A stretch of 25,934 nt of DNA, taken from Bacteroidales bacterium UBA1800. Lineage in GTDB: Bacteria > Bacteroidota > Bacteroidia > Bacteroidales > VadinHA17. The notes under the pieces were generated by a model. It worked only from the letters and a program-made list of their open reading frames with translations. It had not been told where the DNA came from and ran no database searches. Location: positions 1-25,934 of the forward strand of contig DCFQ01000111.1 of NCBI GenBank assembly GCA_002319915.1, written 5' to 3'. Position numbers and translations under genes: made by a program. This document shows, piece after piece, positions 14,994 through 22,011 of this stretch. How positions within the stretch are numbered: the first letter of the stretch is position 1; each line of letters opens with the position of its first letter.

Positions 14994-15788
14994 TTATACT
15001 GCTATGTCACCTTTAATGTGCGGGTGGGCCGTATAACCGGATAATGTGAAATCCTGGTACCTGAATTCCGTGATCTCCTTTATGGCAGGATTAAGTGTCA
15101 TTACAGGAGGCTTATATGGTTCCCTGGTAAGCTGGATCCTGACCTGTTCGACATGATTCAGGTATATGTGGGCATCCCCGAGTGTGTGGATGAATTCGCC
15201 GGGCTCATATCCCGTCACCTGTGCAATCATCAGTGTGAGAAGGGAGTAGGAGGCAATATTGAAAGGTACCCCGATAAAGATATCACAGCTCCGCTGGTAC
15301 ATCTGGCACGAGAGCTTCCCGTCGGCCACATAGAACTGGAAAAGGATATGGCAGGGCGGGAGCGCCATCTTTTCAAGCTCCCCTACGTTCCATGCGCTTA
15401 CAATATGCCTGCGCGAATCGGGAGATCTGCGGATCTGTTCAATGACATTTTTAAGCTGGTCGATCTTCCTTCCGTCGGCAGCCGGCCACGAACGCCACTG
15501 GTAGCCGTATACCGGGCCAAGGTTTCCCTCCGGGTCGGCCCATTCATCCCATATGCTGACTCCATTCTCCTTCAGGTACCTGATGTTGGTCTCGCCCGAA
15601 ATAAACCAGAGCAGTTCGTGCAATATTGACTTAAGGTGAAGCTTTTTTGTTGTCAGCAGCGGGAATCCCTCCCCGAGGTTGAAGCGCATCTGATATCCGA
15701 ACACACTTATTGTCCCTGTTCCGGTCCTGTCTGATTTCCGGGCACCAGCGCTCAGGACGTGATCGAGAAGATCGAGATACTGCTTCAT
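14994..15788 (-). CDS. thyA: Thymidylate synthase (ThyA type)
   Basis: Converts dUMP to dTMP using methylene-tetrahydrofolate, releasing dihydrofolate that the adjacent folA product recycles. At 264 residues it has exactly the E. coli length, and the nucleophile is Cys146 in LPPCHILFQFYV. RTGTGTISVFG (21-31), the RRH phosphate site (126-128) and CDIFIGVPFNIASY (168-181) are intact. The ATG overlaps the stop of the upstream DUF151 gene by 4 nt (ATGA), so translation is coupled. Confidence 0.98.
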   Translation of the reverse strand: MKQYLDLLDHVLSAGARKSDRTGTGTISVFGYQMRFNLGEGFPLLTTKKLHLKSILHELLWFISGETNIRYLKENGVSIWDEWADPEGNLGPVYGYQWRSWPAADGRKIDQLKNVIEQIRRSPDSRRHIVSAWNVGELEKMALPPCHILFQFYVADGKLSCQMYQRSCDIFIGVPFNIASYSLLTLMIAQVTGYEPGEFIHTLGDAHIYLNHVEQVRIQLTREPYKPPVMTLNPAIKEITEFRYQDFTLSGYTAHPHIKGDIAV

Positions 15789-16384
15789 TTCTTCTTTTTC
15801 TTTTTCCTCTTTTCAATCTCATCCCTGATGGAGGCGGCACGCTCATAATCCTCCGTCTTCACAGATTCGTCTATCATTTTAAACAGCTCCTCATCGGAGT
15901 AGCTCTCAAAACCTGAATTGCCGCCCTCGTACAGTGTCTCATTCTCATTCTCGGGATTCGTTTCATCACCCGAAGAAGTTATGGTGATCCCGGCTTTTTC
16001 GAGGATCTCCTCTGTTATGTAGATCGGGCAGCTGAACCTCAGGGCAAGTGCGACCGCATCGGATGTCCTGCTGTCGATCGACAGCTCCTTGTCGCCGTTA
16101 TTGCAGAGGAGCCTTGAATAGAAAACGCCCTCTTCCAGCTTATAAATCATCACCTCTATCAGGGTGATATTGAACTCATCCGCAAAGCTTTTGAAAAGAT
16201 CATGGGTCAATGGCCTCGGGGGTTCAAGGTTCTCAAGCTTGATCACGATGGATTGAGCCTCAAAACCGCCTATGATTATCGGGACCCTTCGGTCACCGTT
16301 CTCTTCGATCAGGATAAGCGCATATGCCCCCGATTGAGTCTGGCTATATGAAATTCCCAGTACCTTTAGCTTTACTCTGTGCAT
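15785..16384 (-). CDS. DUF151 (bifunctional nuclease) domain protein with UVR motif
   Basis: The N-terminal 130 or so residues match the DUF151 family, named from plant proteins reported to have RNase and DNase activity; its bacterial role is poorly known. Supporting segments are KVLGISYSQTQSGAYALIL, VPIIIGGFEAQSI and LSIDSRTSDAVALALRFSCPIY. After an acidic linker (NPENENETLYEGG) comes a UVR-like helical hairpin, YSDEELFKMIDESVKTEDYERAASIRDEIEKR with positions about 162-193, of the kind UvrB uses to bind UvrC. The tail is a run of lysines. I chose ATG at 16384 (MHRVKLKVLG, 199 residues); an upstream TTG at 16393 is less likely. First gene of the operon with thyA and folA, suggesting a link to nucleotide or DNA metabolism, which is inference. 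Confidence 0.88.
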   Translation of the reverse strand: MHRVKLKVLGISYSQTQSGAYALILIEENGDRRVPIIIGGFEAQSIVIKLENLEPPRPLTHDLFKSFADEFNITLIEVMIYKLEEGVFYSRLLCNNGDKELSIDSRTSDAVALALRFSCPIYITEEILEKAGITITSSGDETNPENENETLYEGGNSGFESYSDEELFKMIDESVKTEDYERAASIRDEIEKRKKKKKK

Positions 16385-16393
16385 AACATTCAA

Positions 16394-16619
16394 TTAATAA
16401 CCAGAAGGATATCGGCTCATCCGCTGATCATGACAAATATAAAGATAATAACAGTAAGACAAAGATTCACTTCCTTTCTTTTTTTACGCGGTCCCATGTA
16501 GTTATAAACATCCTCCGCACTTCTCCCGGAAGAATATATTACATATCCATTCTGAAATTGTTTACCTGCAGGATCAATATTCCTGCACTGCGATTTTTAA
16601 AAGAAATTCGGGTATCCGG
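16394..16619. other. Divergent intergenic region between DUF151 gene and rplU
   Basis: The full spacer to rplU is about 350 bp. The left part holds the minus-strand promoter (16434-16463) and the right part the plus-strand rplU promoter and leader. Between them, 16464-16619 holds no ORF, tRNA or clear hairpin that I can support; it is AT-rich and apparently non-coding. Confidence 0.5.
16434..16463 (-). promoter_or_regulatory. Promoter of DUF151-thyA-folA, TTTG-N18-TATATTTG
   Basis: On the minus strand TTTG (16463-16460) is followed after 18 bp by TATATTTG (16441-16434). Both halves match the Bacteroidota consensus. The predicted start is near 16427, leaving a leader of roughly 40 nt before the ATG at 16384. 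Confidence 0.78.
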
Positions 16620-16649
16620 TTTGGAAATAAACGAATTTGTATATCTTTG
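16620..16649 (+). promoter_or_regulatory. rplU-rpmA promoter, TTTG-N18-TATCTTTG
   Basis: TTTG at 16620-16623 and TATCTTTG at 16642-16649 are 18 bp apart. The predicted start near 16656 gives a leader of about 88 nt ahead of rplU, long compared with other genes in this window. Confidence 0.78.
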
Positions 16650-16655
16650 CAGTCC

Positions 16656-16743
16656 GAATTTATTAAAATCCTGCGGGGCCGTTTAAAGCTGTGTGAAGAA
16701 GGATTCGCACACGCCTCCCGGAAAAACAAAAAATTGACACCAG
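16656..16743 (+). ncRNA. Candidate structured 5' leader of rplU
   Basis: The leader can fold into stacked stems: CGGGG (16674-16678) with CTCCCG (16715-16720, one bulged T); GC-T-GTGTG (16688-16695) with CACACGC (16708-16714, one bulged T); and an inner GAA/TTC hairpin. An A-rich linker follows before the ATG. The position and fold suggest a ribosomal-protein leader that could bind L21 for autoregulation. I do not recognise it as a named RNA family; the fold was drawn by eye. Confidence 0.4.
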
Positions 16744-17292
16744 ATGTACGCTATCGTAGAAATTGCAGGTCAGCAATTCAAAGTTGAAGAAGGCAAGAAG
16801 ATTTTTGTTCACAGGCTCGAGGCTGATGAAGGAAGCAGCGTCGAATTCGACAAGGTGCTCCTCACCGAAGTAGACGACAGGATCGTGGTAGGTGAGCCTG
16901 TAATCACTGACCTGGTAGTGGAGGCAAAGGTTTTGGCTAACGTCAGGGGCGATAAGGTTATCGTATTCAAGAAGAAAAAGAAGAAAGGGTACAGGGTAAA
17001 GAATGGCCATCGCCAGAACTTCACCCAGATCGAGATCACAAGGATCGGAGAAAAAGGCGCTACCCCCAAACCCGTCGCCAGGAAAGCCGTCGCAAAACCT
17101 GCTGAACCGGAGGTCCTGACTGCTGAAAAAGCAGAAACAGAAGCCAAACCGGCTGCAAAGAAGACAGCCGCAAAAAAGCCGGCAGTGAAAAAAGAGGAAG
17201 CCGAAGCAAAACCCAAAAAAGCCGCTGTTGTGAAAGAGCCGGCCAAAAAACCTGCAGCCAGGAAAGCTTCAAAATCTAAAGAAAAGGAATAG
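16744..17292 (+). CDS. rplU: 50S ribosomal protein L21 with long Lys/Ala-rich tail
   Basis: Large-subunit protein L21, which binds 23S rRNA. The core (residues 1-103) is standard: MYAIVEIAGQQFKVEEG, then FKKKKKKGYRVKNGHRQ (about 75-91) as the rRNA-contacting loop, and FTQIEITRI. Usual length is about 100-105 residues; here a 78-residue extension (105-182) is made almost only of Lys, Ala, Pro and Glu in repeats such as AKPAAKKTAAKKPAVKK, resembling histone H1 tails. It is in frame and continuous with the core. rpmA follows after 23 nt, the usual rplU-rpmA pair. Confidence 0.96.
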   Translation: MYAIVEIAGQQFKVEEGKKIFVHRLEADEGSSVEFDKVLLTEVDDRIVVGEPVITDLVVEAKVLANVRGDKVIVFKKKKKKGYRVKNGHRQNFTQIEITRIGEKGATPKPVARKAVAKPAEPEVLTAEKAETEAKPAAKKTAAKKPAVKKEEAEAKPKKAAVVKEPAKKPAARKASKSKEKE

Positions 17293-17315
17293 TAATTTCG
17301 TAAAAACACAAGAAT

Positions 17316-17576
17316 ATGGCACACAAGAAAGGAGCAGGAAGTTCGCGTAATGGCCGCGATTCTGAAAGTAAGCGTCTGGGCGTGAAACTCTTCGGTGGCC
17401 AGACTGCAAAAGCCGGGAACATTATTGTTCGCCAGAGGGGTACCAGGCACAATGCCGGACAGAACGTCGGCATCGGAAAGGATCACACTCTCTTTGCTCT
17501 TGCTGACGGACAGGTTGAATTCAGGAAGAAAAAAGGCGATAAGATCTATGTATCGGTAAAACCGGTAACTGAATAA
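17316..17576 (+). CDS. rpmA: 50S ribosomal protein L27
   Basis: Large-subunit protein whose N-terminus reaches toward the peptidyl transferase centre. The 86-residue protein starts MAHKKGAGSSRNGRDSESKR, has GVKLFGGQTAKAGNIIVRQRG and ends in the usual beta-barrel segment. There is no N-terminal pre-sequence of the kind cleaved in Firmicutes; Ala2-His3-Lys4 follow the Met directly. Second gene of the rplU-rpmA operon, closed by a strong terminator at 17598. Confidence 0.98.
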   Translation: MAHKKGAGSSRNGRDSESKRLGVKLFGGQTAKAGNIIVRQRGTRHNAGQNVGIGKDHTLFALADGQVEFRKKKGDKIYVSVKPVTE

Positions 17577-17597
17577 GGTTACAGATCACCGTACTGC

Positions 17598-17645
17598 AAC
17601 TCCCGAAATTCTTTCCCGTACAGGAAAGCATTATCGGGAGTTTTC
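17598..17645 (+). terminator. Rho-independent terminator after rpmA
   Basis: AACTCCCGA (17598-17606) pairs with TCGGGAGTT (17634-17642), with an inner stem CTTTCC (17611-17616)/GGAAAG (17623-17628), followed by TTTTCATATTTTT. It lies between the rpmA stop and serS. Confidence 0.85.
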
Positions 17646-17692
17646 ATATTTTTAACAGTTCGTTTTTCCGTATCCATTAAAATTAACCGCAT

Positions 17693-18967
17693 ATGCTTAC
17701 AATCAACCTTATCCGGGAGAAAAAAGAGTTTGTAATAGATAGGCTTAAGGTGAAGAACTTTGAAGCAGGGGAGATCGTAAATAAGATCCTGTCGCTCGAT
17801 GCTTCAAGGCGGGAGATCCAGGTAAAATCGGATGCCATGCAGGCCGAGATGAACAGGATCTCGAAGGAGATCGGAAACCTGATAAAGCAGGGAAAGAAGG
17901 AGGAGTCTGAAACGGCGAAAGCAAGGACATACGACCTGAAAGATCAGGTAAGGGTTATATCAGAAAAGCTCGCCGGGCTCGATTCGGAGCTTCAAACGGA
18001 GCTGGTAAGGCTCCCGAACCTGCCGCATGAGCTCGTCGCTCCCGGCCACGGAGCCGAAGATAATGTAAAGGTCAGGGAAGGAGGCAGAATGCCGTCGCTC
18101 CCGGATAATGCCCTTGCCCATTGGGACCTTATCAAGAAGTATGATATAATCGATTTCGATCTTGGGATAAAACTGACCGGTGCCGGATTCCCTGTGTATA
18201 AAGGCAAAGGCGCCAAGCTTGAAAGGGCCCTGATCAACTTCTTCCTCGACGAAGGTGTTAAAGCAGGGTATACCGAGGTAATGCCGCCTATCATGGTGAA
18301 TGAGGATTCGGGATTCGGCACGGGCCAGCTTCCCGACAAAGAGGGCCAGATGTACTTTGTGGGCCTCGACGGGTTTTACCTGATCCCGACTGCCGAGGTG
18401 CCCGTAACAAATATTTACAGGGATGTGATCCTGAATGGTGAGCAGCTGCCGGTAAAAAACATCGCCTACACTCCTTGCTTCAGGAGGGAAGCCGGTTCCT
18501 GGGGTGCACACGTGAGAGGGCTCAACAGGCTCCATCAGTTCGACAAGGTGGAGATCGTGAGAATTGACCATCCCGATCATTCTTATGCCTCCCTCGACGA
18601 AATGGTGGCCCATGTTGAAAGCCTGGTGGCGAAGCTTGGCCTGCCTTACAGGATCCTGCGCCTTTGCGGGGGCGACATGTCATTTACATCATCCATGACA
18701 TATGACTTCGAGGTATGGTCGGGGGCACAAAAGCGCTGGCTCGAGGTAAGCTCGGTGTCGAATTTTGAATCATTCCAGGCAAACCGGCTGAAATGCAGGT
18801 TCAAGGGCAAGGGCGACAAACAGACAAGGCTTGCCCATACGCTCAATGGAAGCGCCCTGGCATTGCCAAGGATCGTCGCTGCGATCCTGGAAAATAACCA
18901 GGCTGAAAATGGCATCAATATCCCAGAGGTGCTGGTGCCCTACACCGGATTTGATGTGATTGACTAA
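17693..18967 (+). CDS. serS: Seryl-tRNA synthetase
   Basis: Charges tRNA-Ser with serine. The 424-residue protein has the N-terminal coiled-coil arm that contacts the long variable arm of tRNA-Ser (about residues 27-100, rich in Lys/Glu heptads), then the class II catalytic core. Motif 2 is TPCFRREAGSWGAHVRGLNR (about 261-280), followed by LHQFDKVEIV. Motif 3 is LNGSALALPRIVAAILENNQ near residue 390. Length is normal. No TAnnTTTG box is evident in the spacer after the rpmA terminator, so its promoter is undefined. Confidence 0.98.
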   Translation: MLTINLIREKKEFVIDRLKVKNFEAGEIVNKILSLDASRREIQVKSDAMQAEMNRISKEIGNLIKQGKKEESETAKARTYDLKDQVRVISEKLAGLDSELQTELVRLPNLPHELVAPGHGAEDNVKVREGGRMPSLPDNALAHWDLIKKYDIIDFDLGIKLTGAGFPVYKGKGAKLERALINFFLDEGVKAGYTEVMPPIMVNEDSGFGTGQLPDKEGQMYFVGLDGFYLIPTAEVPVTNIYRDVILNGEQLPVKNIAYTPCFRREAGSWGAHVRGLNRLHQFDKVEIVRIDHPDHSYASLDEMVAHVESLVAKLGLPYRILRLCGGDMSFTSSMTYDFEVWSGAQKRWLEVSSVSNFESFQANRLKCRFKGKGDKQTRLAHTLNGSALALPRIVAAILENNQAENGINIPEVLVPYTGFDVID

Positions 18968-18994
18968 AAAGAGAGCCGGTTCAGTGGCCATTTC

Positions 18995-19100
18995 AGAAGT
19001 CCTTTGTTTACCTTGGTGACCACCTTAGCGGACCTTTGTGTTTCAATTGATTATAATCTACCGCGAAGGTTCACGAAGGTCGGCACAAAGTCGCACTAAG
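18995..19100. repeat. Inverted, degenerate CCTTNG repeat cluster after serS
   Basis: The left arm on the plus strand holds CCTTTG, CCTTGG, CCTTAG and CCTTTG units (about 19001-19040). The right arm (about 19060-19100) holds the same kind of units in reverse: its complement begins CCTTAGTGCGACTTTGTG and continues with two CCTTCG units. The arms face each other across a short AT-rich centre. Similar units occur after carB, after the GT2 gene and after clpX. Confidence 0.6.
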
Positions 19101-19119
19101 GCTGATTAATAATTAATAT

Positions 19120-19127
19120 TACTTTTG
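19120..19127 (+). promoter_or_regulatory. EamA gene promoter, -7 box TACTTTTG
   Basis: TACTTTTG matches TAnnTTTG. The predicted start is near 19134, giving a leader of about 40 nt to the ATG at 19173. The TTG of the box is in frame with the gene and mimics a start codon. No upstream TTTG at 18-20 bp. Confidence 0.55.
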
Positions 19128-19172
19128 GGACAGCTTCGAAAGTATTTAAAAAATCAGCCAGTACCTGATCCC

Positions 19173-20048
19173 ATGGAAAAGACCCGTCTTGCCTATTTAT
19201 ATGCCGGAGCAGCAATATTCTTCTGGGCCACAATTCCAACCGCGTTCAAGATAGCCCTCGCAAACCTTGGTATTCTTCCCACTCTTACCATCGCATCAAT
19301 TGTTTCGGCTGCCGCATTGTTCATCATCCTGACCTCCGAAAACAAACTTGCCCTGCTCAAACGGAATTCACCCCGCGATCTGCTTAATTCTGCAATCCTC
19401 GGATTGATCAATCCCTTTATTTATTACCTGATACTTCTGAAGGCTTACCAGCTTCTGCCGGCCCAGGTCGCACAGCCGCTGAACATGATCTGGCCGATAA
19501 TCCTCGTCTTTCTTTCCATTCCATTCCTGAAGCAGAAGATCAGGGCCCGGAGCTTTGCTGCCCTTTTCATAAGCTTCGCAGGAGTATACGTGATATCATC
19601 GCAGGGAAAGCTTTTCCACCCTGCAGGCTCCAATCTGCCGGGTATCCTTCTCGCTACGGGCAGCTCGGTCTTCTGGGCATTTTACTTCATCCTGAATGTT
19701 AAGGACAGGCGGGAAGAGGCGGTGAAGCTTTTCCTGAACTTCACATGGGGATCAATATACCTGATAATTGCAATTATTGTCACGGGCAGATTTCCAGATC
19801 CGGTTTCCATCAAGGGACTGGCAGCATCGGTCTATATCGGACTCTTTGAAATGGGGGTGACATTCTATTTCTGGCTCAGGGCGCTCCAGCTCGCTCCCAC
19901 CACCGACAAAGTCAGCAACCTGGTATACCTTGCGCCGTTTCTTTCACTTGTATTAGTTCATTTTATAATAAAAGAACCTGTTTACTATACAACTCCGGCA
20001 GGGTTATTGCTGATAATTTCGGGAATTTTGGTGCAGGGCAGAAAATAA
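19173..20048 (+). CDS. EamA/DMT-family transporter
   Basis: Inner-membrane transporter of the drug/metabolite superfamily; substrate unknown. The 291-residue protein is almost entirely hydrophobic and compatible with ten helices in two five-helix repeats: the first starts YLYAGAAIFFWATIPTAFKIAL and the second NLPGILLATGSSVFWAFYFIL (about residue 155 on), which is the expected tandem EamA duplication. The PAQVAQPLNMIWPIILVFLS helix is characteristic. I chose ATG at 19173 (MEKTRLAYLYAG); the in-frame TTG at 19125 belongs to the -7 box. No neighbour hints at the substrate. Confidence 0.88.
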   Translation: MEKTRLAYLYAGAAIFFWATIPTAFKIALANLGILPTLTIASIVSAAALFIILTSENKLALLKRNSPRDLLNSAILGLINPFIYYLILLKAYQLLPAQVAQPLNMIWPIILVFLSIPFLKQKIRARSFAALFISFAGVYVISSQGKLFHPAGSNLPGILLATGSSVFWAFYFILNVKDRREEAVKLFLNFTWGSIYLIIAIIVTGRFPDPVSIKGLAASVYIGLFEMGVTFYFWLRALQLAPTTDKVSNLVYLAPFLSLVLVHFIIKEPVYYTTPAGLLLIISGILVQGRK

Positions 20049-20065
20049 CAAATCTGGCATTTGGT

Positions 20066-20073
20066 TATCTTTG
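20066..20073 (+). promoter_or_regulatory. S41 peptidase-ruvC promoter, -7 box TATCTTTG
   Basis: TATCTTTG fits TAnnTTTG and lies about 36 nt before the ATG at 20110, in the short spacer after the EamA gene. Its TTG is in frame with the peptidase gene. No TTTG is present at the upstream spacing. Confidence 0.5.
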
Positions 20074-20109
20074 AAAATTCAAACGGGTCTGCAGCTAATA
20101 AACCGGCAA

Positions 20110-21423
20110 ATGAAAAAATTATTTATCTTCCTGATTACAATACTGATCGCATTTTCATCATGCAAAAAGAATGATACCCCCGGGCCCGCCGGAGGGCCGA
20201 CGCCAGAGATGGCAAGGGATTCCCTTTATCTCCTCCTGAACCAATGGTATTACTGGTACAGTAATATGCCGGCCGTCAACAAGGACAACTATTCCGATCC
20301 CTATACCCTTATGGAGGCAATGAGGTACAGGCCGGTGGATAAGTGGAGCTTTGTCGAGGATTATGATAAATTTCTTGCTGAAATGCTTGGCACCTTTGTG
20401 GGACATGGTTTCAGGCTTTCCTATGACATTGAAGACAGGACTGCCAGGGTGGCAATGATATACTCCGGTTCCCCTCTTTACGCCAATGGTGTAAGACGGG
20501 GATGGATCGTCAAAACCATTAACGGAAACAATATGGCGCCGATTCTCGCCTCAGGTGACCAAACCGCCTATGACAATGCCCTGGGGCCATCCGAAGCCGG
20601 AGTCACGAATATCTTCGTTTTCAAAAAACCCGACGGAACAGAGACTACGATCTCCTCCACCAAGTCAACTTTCACGCTCAATTCCGTAATACTTTATGAT
20701 ACCCTGCATCTCACATCAGGGATCACGGGACACCTTGTGTTCGATCAGTTCATCACACCTTCGGCACAGGAGCTTGCAACCGCTTTCGCCTGGTTCAGGC
20801 AATGCAATGTGACCGACCTGATACTTGACCTGAGGTATAACAGCGGCGGTTACCTTGACATCGCACAGGACCTCGCCAGCTACATTGCAGGAAACACACT
20901 CGCATCCAATCATTCCGTATTTGCAAAGCTGGAATACAATGACAAGAACCAGGATCAGAATTATTCCTACCTGTTCCAGTCATCATCGTCATCACTTTCC
21001 CTCCCGCGGGTTGTGGTAATCACAAGCAGATTGACAGCCTCAGCCAGCGAGGCGGTAATGAACGGGTTGAAACCCTTCGTAAACGTGGTGGGCGTAGGAG
21101 ATACAACGTATGGCAAACCGGTCGGGATGAACGGATGGCCTATTGGTGAAAAATATTTCTTCTGGCCAATCACATTCAAAATGGTCAATGCTGTCAATGA
21201 AGGAGATTATTATGCAGGGTTTGCGCCCGAAAAGTATGCCGACGACGATGTTTCGCATGACTTTGACGACAGGAGGGAACTCTGCCTGAACGAATCGATC
21301 CATTACCTCGAATCGGGCGGATTCACGGCAAAAAGGGCCGGAGAATTCCATCGCAACCCGGTATTTTCGGAAAAGCCGGCATGGATGACGAACGGGTTCT
21401 CAATCGATAAGCCACATAAATAA
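20110..21423 (+). CDS. S41-family (C-terminal processing) peptidase, lipoprotein
   Basis: Probable periplasm- or outer-membrane-facing serine protease of the tail-specific (CtpA) type. From ATG at 20110 the 437-residue protein begins with a lipoprotein signal, MKKLFIFLITILIAFSSC, with Cys18 as lipidation site. A PDZ-like region covers about 95-180 (SGSPLYANGVRRGWIVKTING). The peptidase domain has LILDLRYNSGGYLD (237-250), the catalytic serine in TASASE (309-314) and the general-base Lys336 in TTYGKPVG. The upstream in-frame TTG at 20071 lies in the -7 box and would place 13 polar residues before the signal peptide, so it is rejected. ruvC follows after 19 nt. Physiological substrate unknown. 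Confidence 0.88.
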   Translation: MKKLFIFLITILIAFSSCKKNDTPGPAGGPTPEMARDSLYLLLNQWYYWYSNMPAVNKDNYSDPYTLMEAMRYRPVDKWSFVEDYDKFLAEMLGTFVGHGFRLSYDIEDRTARVAMIYSGSPLYANGVRRGWIVKTINGNNMAPILASGDQTAYDNALGPSEAGVTNIFVFKKPDGTETTISSTKSTFTLNSVILYDTLHLTSGITGHLVFDQFITPSAQELATAFAWFRQCNVTDLILDLRYNSGGYLDIAQDLASYIAGNTLASNHSVFAKLEYNDKNQDQNYSYLFQSSSSSLSLPRVVVITSRLTASASEAVMNGLKPFVNVVGVGDTTYGKPVGMNGWPIGEKYFFWPITFKMVNAVNEGDYYAGFAPEKYADDDVSHDFDDRRELCLNESIHYLESGGFTAKRAGEFHRNPVFSEKPAWMTNGFSIDKPHK

Positions 21424-21442
21424 CCATATTTAACCCTGTCAT

Positions 21443-22009
21443 TTGAAAAAGGAACCGTCGGAAAGGATTATTCTCGGGATCGATCCGGGCACTTCGATCA
21501 CCGGGTACGGGATCATAAGGACCGATGGGCGCGAAGCTGTATTGCTGACAATCGGGGCAATTGACCTTTCCAAATTTGATGATCATTACCTGAAGATCAA
21601 AAACATCTTTGAACAGACTCTATCCATTATAGATGAGTTCCATCCTGATGAACTGGCAATAGAGGCTCCTTTTTACGGGAAGAATGTTCAGTCGATGCTC
21701 AAGCTTGGTCGTGCCCAGGGAGCAGCAATTGCAGCTGCCCTCTCGAGGTCGCTCCCGATCTTTGAATACGCTCCCAGGAAGATAAAAATGTCGATCACCG
21801 GTCAGGGGGCGGCCTCGAAGGAGCAGGTGGCATCGATGCTGATGAAGATCCTGAAATTCGGGGATATGAAGATGAAGCTTGATGCTACTGACGGATTGGC
21901 TGCAGCCCTGTGCCATTTTTACCAGACAAATTCCCCCGTTAGCGAAAAGAGCTATAACAGCTGGAAGGATTTCATGAACAAGAACCCGAAAAGGGTCAGG
22001 AAACCCTGA
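21443..22009 (+). CDS. ruvC: Holliday junction resolvase RuvC
   Basis: Dimeric endonuclease that resolves Holliday junctions made during recombination, together with RuvAB. The 188-residue protein keeps the four catalytic acids at Asp14 (ILGIDPGT), Glu74 (LAIEAPF), Asp147 and Asp150 (KLDATDGLAAALCH), with the spacing of E. coli D7, E66, D138, D141. The start appears to be a genuine TTG at 21443: a TAA lies four codons upstream in frame and no ATG precedes the first catalytic strand. ruvA and ruvB are not in the window. The stop is 2 nt from the comF stop on the other strand. Confidence 0.94.
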   Translation: MKKEPSERIILGIDPGTSITGYGIIRTDGREAVLLTIGAIDLSKFDDHYLKIKNIFEQTLSIIDEFHPDELAIEAPFYGKNVQSMLKLGRAQGAAIAAALSRSLPIFEYAPRKIKMSITGQGAASKEQVASMLMKILKFGDMKMKLDATDGLAAALCHFYQTNSPVSEKSYNSWKDFMNKNPKRVRKP

Positions 22010-22011
22010 AT

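Noticed and set aside
16809..17486. 225-aa minus-strand open frame rich in Ala/Phe/Ser over rplU-rpmA
   Set aside because: It is the complement of the Lys/Ala-rich L21 tail and spans two ribosomal protein genes; not a membrane protein gene.
21992..22007. AGGGT/ACCCT hairpin at the ruvC stop as a terminator
   Set aside because: Only 5 bp, no T tract on either strand, and it lies inside coding sequence; likely chance.
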